Positions 13,310 through 23,922 of a DNA stretch of 64,000 bases are shown here, one piece after another. The stretch lies in assembly GCA_008508345.1 (NCBI GenBank), contig QNGE01000133.1, forward strand, positions 319,745 through 383,744, given 5' to 3'. The first letter of the stretch is position 1. The number at the start of each line of letters is the position of its first letter. This stretch comes from Paragonimus westermani. Its lineage: Eukaryota; Platyhelminthes; Trematoda; Plagiorchiida; Troglotrematidae. Made by a program: the position numbers and the translations under genes. The notes beneath the pieces were generated by a model, which was not told the origin of the DNA, ran no database searches, and worked only from the letters and a program-made list of their open reading frames with translations.

Positions 13310-15180
13310 CTTATCCCAACCCGCTTATTGATTATCCACCCCTCCATTAGTTTGCCATGAAAATATCCATCCATGTTATTGTAAATTTGGTACTGATCAG
13401 TCAATACGAACTACTCGTATCTAGCATTTTTTATGTTCTAACTGCTATGTTCAAACTCAATTAGATCTCACTAACATAACTAAAATATCGCTCACAATCT
13501 GACCCACTTTGCATTCCGTGGGATGAGAACTCGACGCCGGGTCCATTTTTCAATGCTTCAGTTGTATTGATTCACAAGTAAACTCGTATTTGGTGGCCGC
13601 CATTGTGAGCTTGAGACGGACGCATTGTGCGTTGCTCTACTGAGTTTACAGCAGACAAAATTACATGTGATGTCTAAAACTACCAATCCACCCTGCAAGG
13701 AGACGCAGTACCTGATACATCAGCTCAGCTAGTCTACTTACCAGGGCTTTTCGGCAATATAGATGTTATGGACGGCAAATAACCTGGTCACCAATGATCC
13801 AGGGCAGTTGTTGGCGAGAGCGCAGCAACTATGACTTATTCTTGTATACAACTGATGAACTCTAGTCTGGCACATTTTGCAAAAGTGTACCAGCCGGAAG
13901 GTTCATCTGAATAAGAAAGATGAGGCCAATTATAAGTGCTGGTCCAATGACAATAATATAAATCAAGGAGTACATCCTGATGCATCTGTGGTAACAAGTA
14001 AAAGAAAAAGAAGAGTACCTCGAACATTTACTTTAACAGGTAACGTATTTTTAAATAATCCAATCGGGTAAGCAGATCAATATCGTCGTCAACAACTACT
14101 GATACGCAAAAAAGCGGTAAACATCATGCTTCAAAACTGAAACAGAACTGAATGAGTAATCAGTTCTATGACTCCGACCTTCAATAGCAAGTAACAAGGT
14201 GACCACATTATGAAGACAAACAGCCGATTTGCAGCTAACAATTAGACAGCATCTGCTTGCCAAGTTCCCCACATTTTCCAATGCCCTGCCTAACTGGCTG
14301 CCGGCACTTCGTAAACAACGAGGCAGTACGACAATAGGAATCATGATGATAGACCTGATTGGCCATCTAGGTGTACGTATCCTTAGCTACTGAACGAGTA
14401 AACTTGTTTGACCAGCGAATTCAAATATCCGTCTTCTTATGTTATCTTCATTCACCTGTTGGTGTTACCAGTGTGTACTACTTTAGACAAGGAACAATGA
14501 CGGGATGGTTTGAAGAGAAGGTTACCCTTACAATTAGGTAAAATAATAGCCCACTAAAAATTAGCAATATACTAACCAATTTCATTATCGCCTATCAGGA
14601 AACGACCTTATTCAGCTGTTATTCATTTGTTATTTCAAAAACACGTTCACATACATAGGAATGTAGATCAGTTTAATCCATCAAAACGTGTTCTCAGTGT
14701 TTAACTTACTTTCCATTATAAGACTGGATAAGGAAGTATGTATGCTTTATAAACACTAGGTAATTGACAGCTTTAACGTCGGAAGTCATAGAAATTCTGT
14801 AAGCGAGAAGACGATGACTGAATATAAACCTAAAAACACAACAGCCTATGGCTGTCGTAACTACTCTGTAAATAGCGCGACTGTGTGGTCAGGCACATTT
14901 AGTTGTCAGAAGGATTTCACATACGGTCAGGCAGATACATCAGTTTAGGTTCAACAGGATAATTCTACGATGGCAGCCTCACAATAGTAATTTTTGAACA
15001 CATTTTATACTCGTAGGTGACGGATGTTAAGTTAGCAGTCTCTGAATACAAACATATTTTCTGTCCAAAGGATTTGCTGAATTCACCAATTGTCTTTAGC
15101 CGAGTTATCAGTGCATTCGTGTGCAAATAATCAAAGACGCTGGGTTTCTGTTCGGTTGTTGGTACGCTGATCAACATTGA
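13310..15180. other. Unannotated DNA between PLE remnants A and G
   Basis: No domain or structured repeat was recognised. Frames at 13,836-14,027 (minus) and 14,096-14,344 (minus) have no family motif. Confidence 0.4.
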
Positions 15181-15184
15181 GTCA

Positions 15185-15400
15185 TTATAAATATTAGCCA
15201 CTTGTGGACGTGCTCAGCCTTCTTGTTTCGCAAGTTCTACGAATACAGGTGTCCCCCCAACTAATAGAACACAAGAGAGAGAGTTTTCCGGGAGATTTAA
15301 AGCACTGAGTTCTCTTTATCCAACTGACCAATACCGACAGAAGACACGTATTACGAGATGTCAACAATTCGTTCACTCTCTTCAGTCGCGGCAGTAGCAA
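15185..15400 (-). mobile_element. Penelope-like remnant G (GIY-YIG fragment)
   Basis: Read on the minus strand this short frame includes CSISWGDTCIRRTCETRRLS. It aligns with the Cys-rich start and the YIGRT-type strand of the PLE endonucleases nearby (compare NIGRSNRSL in copy B), with Y changed to C and G to R. Only this small piece is visible. It abuts a copy of the short dispersed repeat at 15,398, the same arrangement as at the 5' edge of copy C. The fragment is too short to assign with high confidence. Confidence 0.5.
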
Positions 15401-15556
15401 GGATATGCACTAGTGACGAGCTCTAATGAATGCGAAACTCAAGTCTAGTGCTTCTTTTCGAAAGAGACCGGTTGGGAATTCTATGGTATTGTGGCAGCTG
15501 CGAACATTTGTGGGTGATTTCCAATCTACATGAAAACTAAAATCTCCCACTACTCA
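15398..15556 (+). repeat. Short dispersed repeat, copy a
   Basis: This copy shares with 20,296-20,472 the head [GT]AG[CT]AAGGATATGC, then ACGAGCTCTAA, GCGAAACTC and AGTGCTTCTTT.CGAAAGAGA, then a tail ending in CCCACTACTCATCAGTAAAC. Five copies (a-e) occur in the window. No protein is encoded. A SINE or a non-coding retroelement end is possible. Confidence 0.6.
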
Positions 15557-15748
15557 TCAGTAAACAAACGTAAGGTATTAGAATATGTAGAACATGTGCA
15601 TGACAACAACGACAAGGTTTACATGAAACAAGGATTGTAAACAGTTCCAGAGCAGAAAAACTGCATGAGACGACAGTTTATGCACACATAGGGCCGGACG
15701 GCGAGTACTGATTAACACTGCCTCGGAGGACGCAAGCTATCCGGGATT

Positions 15749-16057
15749 TCAATTGCGCAATAATGCGCGAAACGAGTTGGCGGAGCCAACAGCGTGACTT
15801 GTTCCCACGACGTGCTTTACAATGGATGAGATCGGATTTCGGATCATTCGATGTGTTGCTACTGCCTGTTGCGTCATCGGACGTATATGTCCAGGTATTC
15901 TTTGTGATAGGCTCCGATTTGATCTGCCGATATTGACGTTATCGCAACTGGAAATGAACTGATAGATTACATGTAAGGCAGAACATTTCGGTAGACCAAA
16001 ATTATGAAAAATCTGAGCGACAATGCTAGTTGTGAGTAGCAAGTGTAGTTCAGCCAC
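15749..16057 (-). pseudogene. PLE-B GIY-YIG endonuclease segment
   Basis: Residues about 26-50 contain the paired strands of the nuclease: LHVIYQFISSC (GIY-equivalent with conserved Cys) and VNIGRSNRSLSQRI (YIG-equivalent, Y changed to N, followed by the conserved Arg). The usual EH after the Arg-rich strand appears as PGHI. The remaining C-terminal residues keep family character (SSIVKHV..TSHAV). Together with the upstream RT this identifies the element as PLE. Confidence 0.7.
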
Positions 16058-16422
16058 AGGGCATGTGCGAGTTAGAACGGACTATGGTTTTCGACTTACG
16101 TCATTTGTAATATAGTTGCCTTCGAAAGGTAGGTTCAGAAAGACCTGTTTCTTAAGAACCATACTCGCAGAACTCTTGGTTAGTCTATTCTGGCCGTGAA
16201 TGTCGATGGGCATTTTGGGATATTCATCTACGAGCAGCAGCTTTTTTTATCGCTCCTCCTCTTCCTGCAACCAGCCATCGGTGACGATCTGTCGGGCGCT
16301 GTGAAACATGCTTCGTGCCAAACCTAGCAAAAAGAGGGGAAAACTGTAAATACCGACGCTCTAAGTGGCCCTGGGCGTTGTGAGAAATCCTACCGTCTTG
16401 TGAGTTAAATGCCTAAGAAAGA

Positions 16423-16707
16423 TTAATTGTCGTTCAGTCCCTCCTCATGAGGAATGGAAAGGTTGAGGTGAACGGAATTAGAAGAGTTTAAAAGTGAGAC
16501 AAAACGAATAGTAGTAGCAAAAATCAAGATATCATCCACATATACCTTGTGGAGGATGGCACCATCTGTGGCATTAGATGGTTGCGGTTCAATCATTCTT
16601 AAAAATATATCCGCAGGTACCGGACCCAGTCGACTACTCATCGTTACATTACCAACTTGTTTATAAGATGATCTTCCAAAATCAAGGCGAATATATTCTG
16701 TGTGCAC
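16423..16707 (-). pseudogene. PLE-B RT core with intact YVDD
   Basis: A 94-codon open stretch. Residues about 24-36 (SSRLGPVPADIF) are a slightly degraded motif B, which normally reads MGSPL.P.LADIF in PLE RTs. Residues 56-59 are YVDD, the metal-binding pair of the polymerase. The two motifs are about 27 residues apart, closer than usual, consistent with a small deletion in the loop between them. Flanking RT segments lie in other frames, so this is a fragment of a dead gene. Confidence 0.75.
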
Positions 16708-17664
16708 AAAAGTGTGGGTTCTTTGAGTTAATTAAATTGGATGTAAAACGGTAAATTTCGACGGTAAATAAAATCACACAAAAATTCAACAGTCTCTCGA
16801 AGTGGAACGCTTGAGAATAAAGAGTCAACATTGATAGAATACATCCCGTGTGAACTTACCGATAAGTGAGGAGATTCATGCCAGTTCAAAAGAATGAGAG
16901 GTAAACATCTGGAGGATATCTACAAGCCATCCGGCAAGCTTATGCTAAACTGAGTTGTCTATGCAGAGAACAGACCTTAATAGGGCACTACACTTATGCG
17001 TATTTTGAATACCGGTGGGAGAGTTCCATTTGGCGTCACTTGTCTATACTGAAGTTCCGATATGTACCCATGTAGTTGCAAGATTTGGAGCTTCCTTGAG
17101 ACTTACTTCTTTATGAAAATGTTGTTGTCGCCCTTACTATATACATGAATGTTTTGTGCCCGCAAGGATACTTTTCACTTTGGACTCATAATCAGCCTTG
17201 TTCATGATAAATGTGCCTGAACCGAGAAAGAACGGATGGAGCAGTGAAGACTAATCCTGCAAACAGAAAGTAACAAAAGCAATTCTGCTGCGGAGTACGT
17301 GAGATCAATGGTTTACTTACATCGGTAATATTGTGGTCGCCTGTGTCAAGACGGTTGATAAAGACATGCTTCCTCGGATCGAGGGGTGACAGCAATAAGC
17401 TGAACTAGCCTTTGAACGAGTTTGTGGTATGTTGAATCATTCACGGCAAAGTTATGCCTCAAGGACCCACCGGTTTATGTAATCTGAGTGATCCTCTCAT
17501 TCTTAACGTATGGTTCCCAAATGGTTCCAACTTTTAATATTCCCATCCATTTATGTAGCCACGCAGTAGAATAATCTGCAGTTTCCTCAGTATTTATTTT
17601 TCCACCGGAATACTATTGTCCGGCTACGGCAGAGAGTGACTCAACGCGAGTAGCATATCAAAAC

Positions 17665-17886
17665 CCGGACACGAATCCCGTGTCTTCGATTGCGAAGCAC
17701 AATCCCAACAGGTCATATAGTCGACGCCGCCAGTTCGTTTATGGTTCTAGTACACAATCGCAACCGTAAGATGCTGGCGTTTTCTGAGGCGTTGCTAATT
17801 AAGCATCATGCACCGGTCCTCTGTTATCAAAAGATGCTGACGCAATGTTTCTTTGCCGTGGCACTGAAACTGCTTACCTTACCCTG
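17665..17886 (+). mobile_element. Penelope-like remnant F (endonuclease C-terminus)
   Basis: Plus-strand translation gives SSIAKH near 17,678, then after a frame change TGHIVDAASSFMVLVHNRNR and MLAFSEALLIKHHAPVLC. This is the conserved C-terminal helix-strand-helix of PLE GIY-YIG proteins, also seen in copies A and E. The piece is in opposite orientation to copy B, 0.4 kb away, so it is a separate insertion or an inverted piece. No RT was found upstream of it. Confidence 0.6.
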
Positions 17887-17889
17887 AAT

Positions 17890-18770
17890 GCACCCGTGTG
17901 ACGTTCGCTTATTTCAGTGGTTTTTAGCATGCGCTAAACATGTATAACTGAATGCTTCGTGATCGACTGATGAGAATAAACGAACTACGTTCACTTCGTA
18001 ATATGTCTTCTTGCCGTCTTGATTTGCGACTGATTGTGTCACTCAGCACTGTTCAGAAATGCCAGATATCTCGATTGTATGCACACAGTCAACATATTGG
18101 CATAAAAACAGGTTTCTCGGCTCCACTTCTCAGGAACAGCGTTGTTTAGAACGTCACAAATTGGGTCTTATTTTATTCTGAAAGAGCGTCGAGTTGAACA
18201 CGAAGACTGGGTAATTCGCCCCCCTCAATAATAGTGTACACCTTACTTGCACTTCTAAAGCCCTCCTGTCATTTGATTTGATGGGAATGACAACAGAGTT
18301 TGTTGCATCGGTTAGAGAGGTGAGGTGATCTGGCAGTTTGCATTTCACTGTAGTATATTATGTACGTCGTTCTGATGTCTGTTCTCTGAAAGAACATCGA
18401 AACAGATGGAATAATTAGTTTGGATCAAACCCGGATATTGACTGAAAGCAATCAAAGCATCTGAGTTACACACGCACTTGAGTTATCATCAATACCGCAC
18501 GTTAAATGCTAAGACCAACTGAAACTTTTGGACACTATGAAATTTGATGAATGGCATATTATGTAGATAAGACTCGCCAGAAGACCAATGTTGGACTAAC
18601 ATACGTGCAGAAACGTGTCTCATTCATGATATGACCAACTTATGCTAACAAAATAAAAATAAAATAAAATGAGAATTGATGAATATGTACAAAAAAAGTC
18701 TTTCTAATATGCACCGCAAAGTAGGTAGCAACTAGGCTGGGACCATAAGAGATCGCCACGTAATTAACCG
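17890..18770. other. Unannotated spacer
   Basis: The stretch between PLE-F and the 3' end of PLE-C shows no motif-bearing frame or structured repeat. Confidence 0.4.
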
Positions 18771-18771
18771 A

Positions 18772-18797
18772 ATCAGATATATATATATATATCTGAT
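18772..18797. repeat. Perfect (AT)n palindrome at the 3' end of PLE-C
   Basis: The 26 bases ATCAGAT...ATCTGAT, with an alternating AT core, are exactly self-complementary. They sit where the recognisable tail of minus-strand PLE-C ends. A microsatellite at the terminus could be the insertion target or a 3' tail generated by the element. Confidence 0.75.
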
Positions 18798-19220
18798 GGT
18801 TGGGAACAGTGGTGGTGTTGTTCGTAGTTCGGGTTGATGGCTTTGGTATTGATATGTTCGCCGAGCTCGGCATTTAGGTTGCAAACGTTTCATCACCAAG
18901 CGAGGTGACAGCATCAGTGCGTGAGCGTTCCAGTGTATAGTTTTAAATGTGGCGTTTGGCGAAGTTGGATCGATGCCTGCTCTTATATAGCAGAGTGGGC
19001 TGACCTACTGGTCTGAATTCTGGTTGGTCGCTTTCTGTCGTGTTTGGCCTGACCCACCATTGGTTGATTTCGTCGCAATTGAGCTTTGACCTGATGTCCG
19101 ATTGGTTGTTCCCTAGAGTCATTGTGCTGGAGTCTGATTGGCTGCTCTCTGTCGTTTGGGCTTACTGATATTTGGGCTTGATGACGTTTACGTCTCCTCA
19201 AATCCTTGATTCGTATTGGT

Positions 19221-19654
19221 TCATAGATTTTGTTTAGTACGATGTGTTTTTTTATTGAACCGGTTGATGAGTACCAAGCTTCGAGAAATTCTCTTGCATG
19301 TTTGGTATTTGCTTGAGTGAGGATTTCTGCGGTGTTCAGGTTGAAGGCGTGTCCAGTTTCGTCCTCGTGGGCAGAGATCAGGGAAAATTGATCGTGCCTC
19401 TTGATGGCCAGTTCGTGTATAAGTATTCGTGTTGATCATTTCCGTCCGGTTTGGCCGACGTAGTGTTATCTACAGTCATTGCATTGGATTTTGAAAATGA
19501 CATTTCTTCTGTCGGCGGGTTTGGATTGTGCTTTTGGTTTTGATAGTATCTTTCGTAATGTTGCCGTCGGCTTGTGCGCTACGGTGATACCGTGTGTTCT
19601 CAGTAGTCTTGGGTCATTTCTGATACGGTTTTGATGTATGGTAGTGCAATTCAT
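19221..19654 (-). pseudogene. PLE-C GIY-YIG endonuclease
   Basis: Two open pieces separated by a stop (near 19,466) make up the nuclease. The first ends in VIFKIQCNDC, the GIY-equivalent strand with paired Cys. Immediately after the stop is HYVGQTGRK, the YIG-equivalent strand (YVG) and conserved Arg region, then another stop. The next piece (19,439-19,221) carries the H.....RHDQFSLISAHEDETGH region and the terminal ..HAREFLEAW with the catalytic-type Glu. The fold is almost complete in sequence but not translatable. Confidence 0.75.
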
Positions 19655-20295
19655 TTTGTTGGTGGCTCAGCAGTGTTAGACTCTCTGTTTTTTGTAACAG
19701 ACTCCGTCTGATGAAATTTCGTGGGTATCCGTTGCGAAGGAATACTCGGTATATGTAGTTTTCTTCTTTTCTCTGGAGCTCTGCGGTGCTGCAGTGTGTT
19801 TCAGCCCGTTTGAACAGAGTTCGAATGCAGCTCCTTTTATGGCAGACTGGGTGGTTACTGTGAAAACTAAGGGGTTGGTCCGTGTGTGTTTCTTTCCGAT
19901 AGACTGAGGTCTCCAGTGTTCAACCAGGTTTGCGGTTGATTAGTACATCTAGGAACGGTAGTTGGTTGTGGGTTTCCATATCCATCGTAAATTTAATATC
20001 GTTGAAAATGTCGTTTAGCAGTCTGTATGTGTCTTCAATCATTGAGCGTTTAAGGATCACGAATGTATCGTCAACACACTTGATCACAGCTTTCGCATTC
20101 AGATGGTCTTTTCACTCGGCCTTTTTCAACTCGAGTTTCGCTCTAGTTAGACACCGTAAGTGGTGCATATCCTTGCCATGGCTGGGACTAGGTCTCCGGC
20201 CACGCTCTCGTGAGGCAACCGTATTGAACACTGCACCACTGATTTTATATATGATCGAATTATCATATCTCAACGCGTGATGGAGGTTCTAATCT

Positions 20296-20472
20296 CAGCC
20301 GTAGTAAGGATATGCGCTACTCACGAGCTCTAACAAAAACGAAACTCGAGTTCAGTGCTTCTTTACGAAAGAGATTGGTTGATAAGTCTGCCTGAATGCG
20401 GAAACTACGATCAACTATGAGTGACTTGCATCTTAAAATTAACCAAATCCCCGACTACTCACTACTACTCAT
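20296..20472 (+). repeat. Short dispersed repeat, copy b
   Basis: The head (GTAGTAAGGATATGC, ACGAGCTCTAA, AGTGCTTCTTTACGAAAGAGA) matches copy a. The tail AAATCCCCGACTACTCA matches copy e. The copy abuts the 5' edge of minus-strand PLE-C, just as copy a abuts PLE-G. Confidence 0.65.
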
Positions 20473-20488
20473 ATTGTAGCGAGAAGGC

Positions 20489-21007
20489 GTCCAACAAAGC
20501 ACAATCTTTATTGTCCAGATCGCTAGTCACATGCAACGCGCGCTCTCTCGTTTATGAGTCATAATTCCAACCCGCAGCACCCCCCGGTTTCCGTTCTCAC
20601 GTCGTGTGCACTTCTAACCGGTTTACGTGTGTGATCGGCGCCTTCTACCGGGGGGTTTTCTGCCTGCCATTCCTCGTCTGTTTGTCCGATTTCGTTGCGC
20701 GATGGCTCGTCCGGCTGCTCGTGCTGTCCGCCATCCACCCAGTGTTGGCCTTGACCATATTCCAACATCGTGTCGAGATGTTCCTCTAAATGTTGGAAAA
20801 ACCACGCCTCCGATCTGGCCGTCTGTCGTATTTCGCCTGCCCTGCCTCGCCCGTTGGTCCGATCCAGTCGAGCGATGACTCATCCGGTCGCGCACGTTGT
20901 CCGTGATCCGATCGAGGCAGGTTTTCGAACGTACCTCCCCCCGCGTTGAGGTATTCGGCCGAGCGTTCGAAAACTCGCACCCCCGACCTGACAATCCAGC
21001 ACAATAT
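20489..21007. repeat. GC-rich tandem array, three units of about 173 bp
   Basis: Unit landmarks GCCTGCC recur at 20,662 and 20,835, with matching text after them (CCTCG, GGTCCGAT/TGTCCGAT, GCGATG.CTC.TCCGG). A more diverged unit precedes 20,662. Each unit has an inverted repeat 87-98 bp from the unit start: CCGGTT/AACCGG (20,584/20,616), TTCCAACAT/ATGTTGGAA (20,760/20,790) and TTTTCGAACG/CGTTCGAAAA (20,922/20,964). The region is far richer in G+C than its surroundings. Long open frames on both strands here (up to 177 codons) look like a by-product of the high GC and carry no motif. Confidence 0.65.
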
Positions 21008-21023
21008 TGCCCGATTGCCCCAT

Positions 21024-21067
21024 GGAGAGAAACACTAACACCAGTCCCACAACTGGTGCTTCTCTCC
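21024..21067. other. Stem-loop
   Basis: GGAGAGAA at 21,024-21,031 pairs with TTCTCTCC at 21,060-21,067. An inner stem CACCAGT (21,039-21,045) pairs with ACTGGTG (21,052-21,058) around a 6-nt loop, with a 7/1 internal loop between the two stems. It lies between the tandem array and repeat copy c. Function is unknown. Confidence 0.6.
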
Positions 21068-21104
21068 AAGTTGCAATAACAGAAATCTTCAACTTGTTGT
21101 GCAT

Positions 21105-21238
21105 CAGGTTTGAGTACACTGCTTTTTTCAAAAGGGGGTTGGTTGAAAATCTCCATGACAATGAGACAGCGGCGATCAATTGTGAGCGATGCTCAGCTTA
21201 TGGAAATCCGAAGTCCCCTTCTACTCACCAGTAAATCA
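21105..21238 (+). repeat. Short dispersed repeat, copy c
   Basis: GAGTACACTGCTTTTTTCAA followed by GGTTGGTTG corresponds to the head of copy b. GCGATCAATTGTGAGCGATGC and CTACTCACCAGTAAA correspond to the tails of copies e and a. It is a diverged member of the family. Confidence 0.55.
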
Positions 21239-21239
21239 T

Positions 21240-23920
21240 GCGTATTCTTTAAACAGAAAAACAATCGTTTCCATCATCATATGTTTAACTACCTTTTGTA
21301 AAAGCATCTTTACCTTTGAAGCAAATTCAGAGCAGCAGAAACCAAACAATTTGATTCCGCAGAATTGATATATTACACTGGTCTCGTCTGGGCCAGTTTG
21401 GATTTCACTATTCTGCTTTGCAAGTTACCGGCATGTTTCTTTCAGTGAAATATTCAAAGCGTAAGTCCATTTTTTGCGTATTAAAACTACAGACAGCGTT
21501 GCTCAGTTGTAATGTAAATTGCCCACCTCTGATTTTCGTTCTGGAGGCCTGACATTAACTGAGGAGCGACGTCGTCCAGTAATGATTTTCCTTCTCTTGA
21601 AAGTCATGAAATGCACCTGTGTCATGTACACATTCTACCGAGTTGTCAACGTTCACTCGAAAGCCGACATTCCATTTATCATATCTACCTGGTGCAGAAG
21701 TTAGCAGCTTACATGGTTCCGCTAGTTGCACCAGGTACAGTGTGAACTTAAAATGACGCCCAGTTGTGTTATGGCAGCCGAATACAGAGGCCTGAAAATA
21801 TTTCTTTCATCAGTGCGGACGCATCCTTATTCTAGTTCTGTCGCTTTTGTACCGAACCAAAACTGATTTGTTTGACTTGTAAAGCGCTCCAGAATATGCG
21901 TGCGTCAACGTTTCCCATTCACACATACTACTAACGCACCACCTTTTGATAATCACCTCCGGTTCAGTTGAAGACGACTGAAAATCACCGGTCTGCAAAT
22001 TTCAGGTCAACCTGAAGGATGAACTTATCAGTGAATGTCCCCCCAAGCATTTGACATTGTATGTTTCATTTTGGCTGCATTCATTTCCCTGTACATTCCT
22101 CAGTTTGGTTGACTTGTTAGCAAGTATACAACTTTCTCAGGGGGTCACGGTTCGTTAGATAGAACTACATAGGTAACGCTTAAAATGACTAGGAATACTT
22201 ACTGCGAGCCATGTTGACTAAGTCGTCCTTGTGTACGGGTTGCCTGCAGAGCACCATTGCTGCAAATGTTTATTCAATTGCCCAGCTGTTTGCTGTGCAT
22301 TTTCTTCACAAAATCACACCCTCTCTACATGCAGCCAAAAACGTGTGCGCACGTAGTCACGCAGCTCATACCTGCGCATCGGTCTCCTACACGTCTAGGC
22401 AATCATTCGTTCGAAACGTTTTCATTTGGAAGGTGCACCTCTGTCACAGTCGGGCAATGCTAGGTGAAGATTGTTTGCGAGTCAGACCAATAGCTCAGTT
22501 GAAAGTTGAACAACAGTACATCATGGAATTCGTCAGGTGATCAAGATCACACATGAGCATTTGCAGCTACGAGACTTATTGACGGAGGAACATCGCGGTA
22601 AAAATGACACAATATTGCTTCTTTTTTCTAAGGGTGAAGAGCAGTTGGACGGTGGTTGAAAGGGAACTGCTGCACGACTATTACCAAACTCTGGAGTCAA
22701 ATAGAAAGCGTCACCATACTGAGTGCCACAGAAAGATGTGGACAAAACCGCGAGGGTAGAAAGCTTCACAAGGTCCCAAATTTTGGAATTACTCTAGCAG
22801 TTTGCACGTTCACCCTAGTTAGGGTGTAGTGTTGATCTAACTGACGACACAATTGAATAGTAAATGGTGATGTTCGTATTCCACCATGCGCTTGAATACA
22901 GTGTCAAGCTACTAGGCACATCGAAATACACGCAGTCTTACCTCCATTTCTGATTAACTCGGTTACCTTGTAACGTAATGCTTTGTGATGTGCCCCATAC
23001 CATTTCGTCTTTCTCCATTATAAATATCACGGATGGCTTACTGAAGGATGCTTGTTTATTCTACCGTTTCGGTTCACATTTAGATAGTAGGGTCCTCCGT
23101 GCATCCTCTCTTTAGGCGGTAAATGTCTGGAGTGTGGCACCTCATTCGAGTACCGCTCTTTTTTGGCATAGCATCGGGAGAATGTGTAAGCTCACACCGT
23201 TGCAGAACACTGCTCTTGCGGGACCTACCATACTCAGTTAGCTGAGCCTGTCCTACCATCACGCAGTTTAATCTAATTTAATGACCTGTATCAGTCACTT
23301 TTTAAGACGGTCAAAAGCAGTCCTAATCAAGAACGATGGGCAGTCAAGTACGGCGGCTTACTACTCATTATGATAGATAGTGTGCATCTTGAGATTAGAT
23401 CGCTGAAAACGATGACGAACTTTCGTGATAGCATCTGAATCTACAACGCGACATATCAGACGGTCTACCTTGGAGTAAAGATGGGAAATTCGACTTATCA
23501 CATATTGCTATCAAAATTGCGACGTGAGGTGTTACAGTCTGCCTTGGAGTTAAGGGGTCCGAAACACTGTTAGCACCAGATTCATGCGAAACATGTTGAA
23601 ACTGGTTTGGGGCTATGTAGTATGCTAACTGAGTAATTTGATCTAACCTCCCTTTAGCACTTTGAATTTTCCAAGCATCTGCTTTCACCCTGCCTCCGGA
23701 TATACTTCACTGATGCCTTTGTTTTTTTGTGAACAGGGAATATCAGTACAATTGTCATCTGATCCCAAACATCAGTCGTTTAAGATACTGTGCAGAAATC
23801 TTTTTATTCAACTTAGTTAAATCGTTTCGGAGCTTTACGCAGGACTTCCAGTTGTTTACCACCAACTGTCGTGGTCTCCGTGACCTGTTCCTATCAATGT
23901 TTTCAGGATCATCTAGGTGG
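21240..23920. other. Unannotated DNA upstream of the Gypsy element
   Basis: No domain was recognised. Frames at 22,211-22,540 (plus) and 23,395-23,688 (minus) have no family motif. The right end is the flank of the Gypsy 3' LTR. Confidence 0.4.
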
Positions 23921-23922
23921 AC

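Larger units (their letters stand above)
15740..17250 (-). mobile_element. Penelope-like retroelement remnant B (RT + GIY-YIG)
   Basis: Minus-strand translation recovers PLE landmarks in order. At about 17,020-16,990 a TLPPVFK segment corresponds to the RT LP..YGLPK-type region. At about 16,850-16,790 SINVDSLFSSVPLRETV is the motif A region (SLFTNVPL-like). Near 16,645-16,600 SRLGPVPADIF is motif B. YVDDILIF at 16,542-16,519 is an intact catalytic box. At about 15,980-15,900 SALHVIYQF and NIGRSNRSL are the two strands of the GIY-YIG nuclease. The copy spans most of a PLE protein but has many frame changes and stops. The N-terminal part of the family's usual protein is not visible. Confidence 0.75.
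18772..20270 (-). mobile_element. Penelope-like retroelement remnant C (distinct lineage)
   Basis: Minus-strand translation gives, in order: a catalytic box CVDDTFVIL near 20,080-20,055 (Tyr of YVDD replaced by Cys), QLPFLDVLINRKP near 19,945, a long conserved thumb segment with CHKRSCIRTLFKRAETHC near 19,835, RNGYPRNFIRRSL near 19,730, then a GIY-YIG nuclease (VIFKIQCNDC, then HYVGQTGRK, then HEDETGHAFN and HAREFLEAW) between 19,500 and 19,260. The wording of the nuclease differs from copies A, B, E and F, so this is a second PLE lineage. Non-coding or poorly coding 3' sequence runs on to the (AT)n palindrome. Stops interrupt it at several places. Confidence 0.8.

Noticed and set aside
20623..21156. 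177-codon minus frame, the longest outside the retroelement cores in its area
   Set aside because: It lies in the GC-rich tandem array, where stops are rare in several frames on both strands. The protein is Arg/Gly rich with no motif and follows the repeat period.
22810..22830. CACCCTAGTTAGGGTG, resembling inverted telomere repeats
   Set aside because: Only one unit on each arm. Too short to indicate telomeric sequence.
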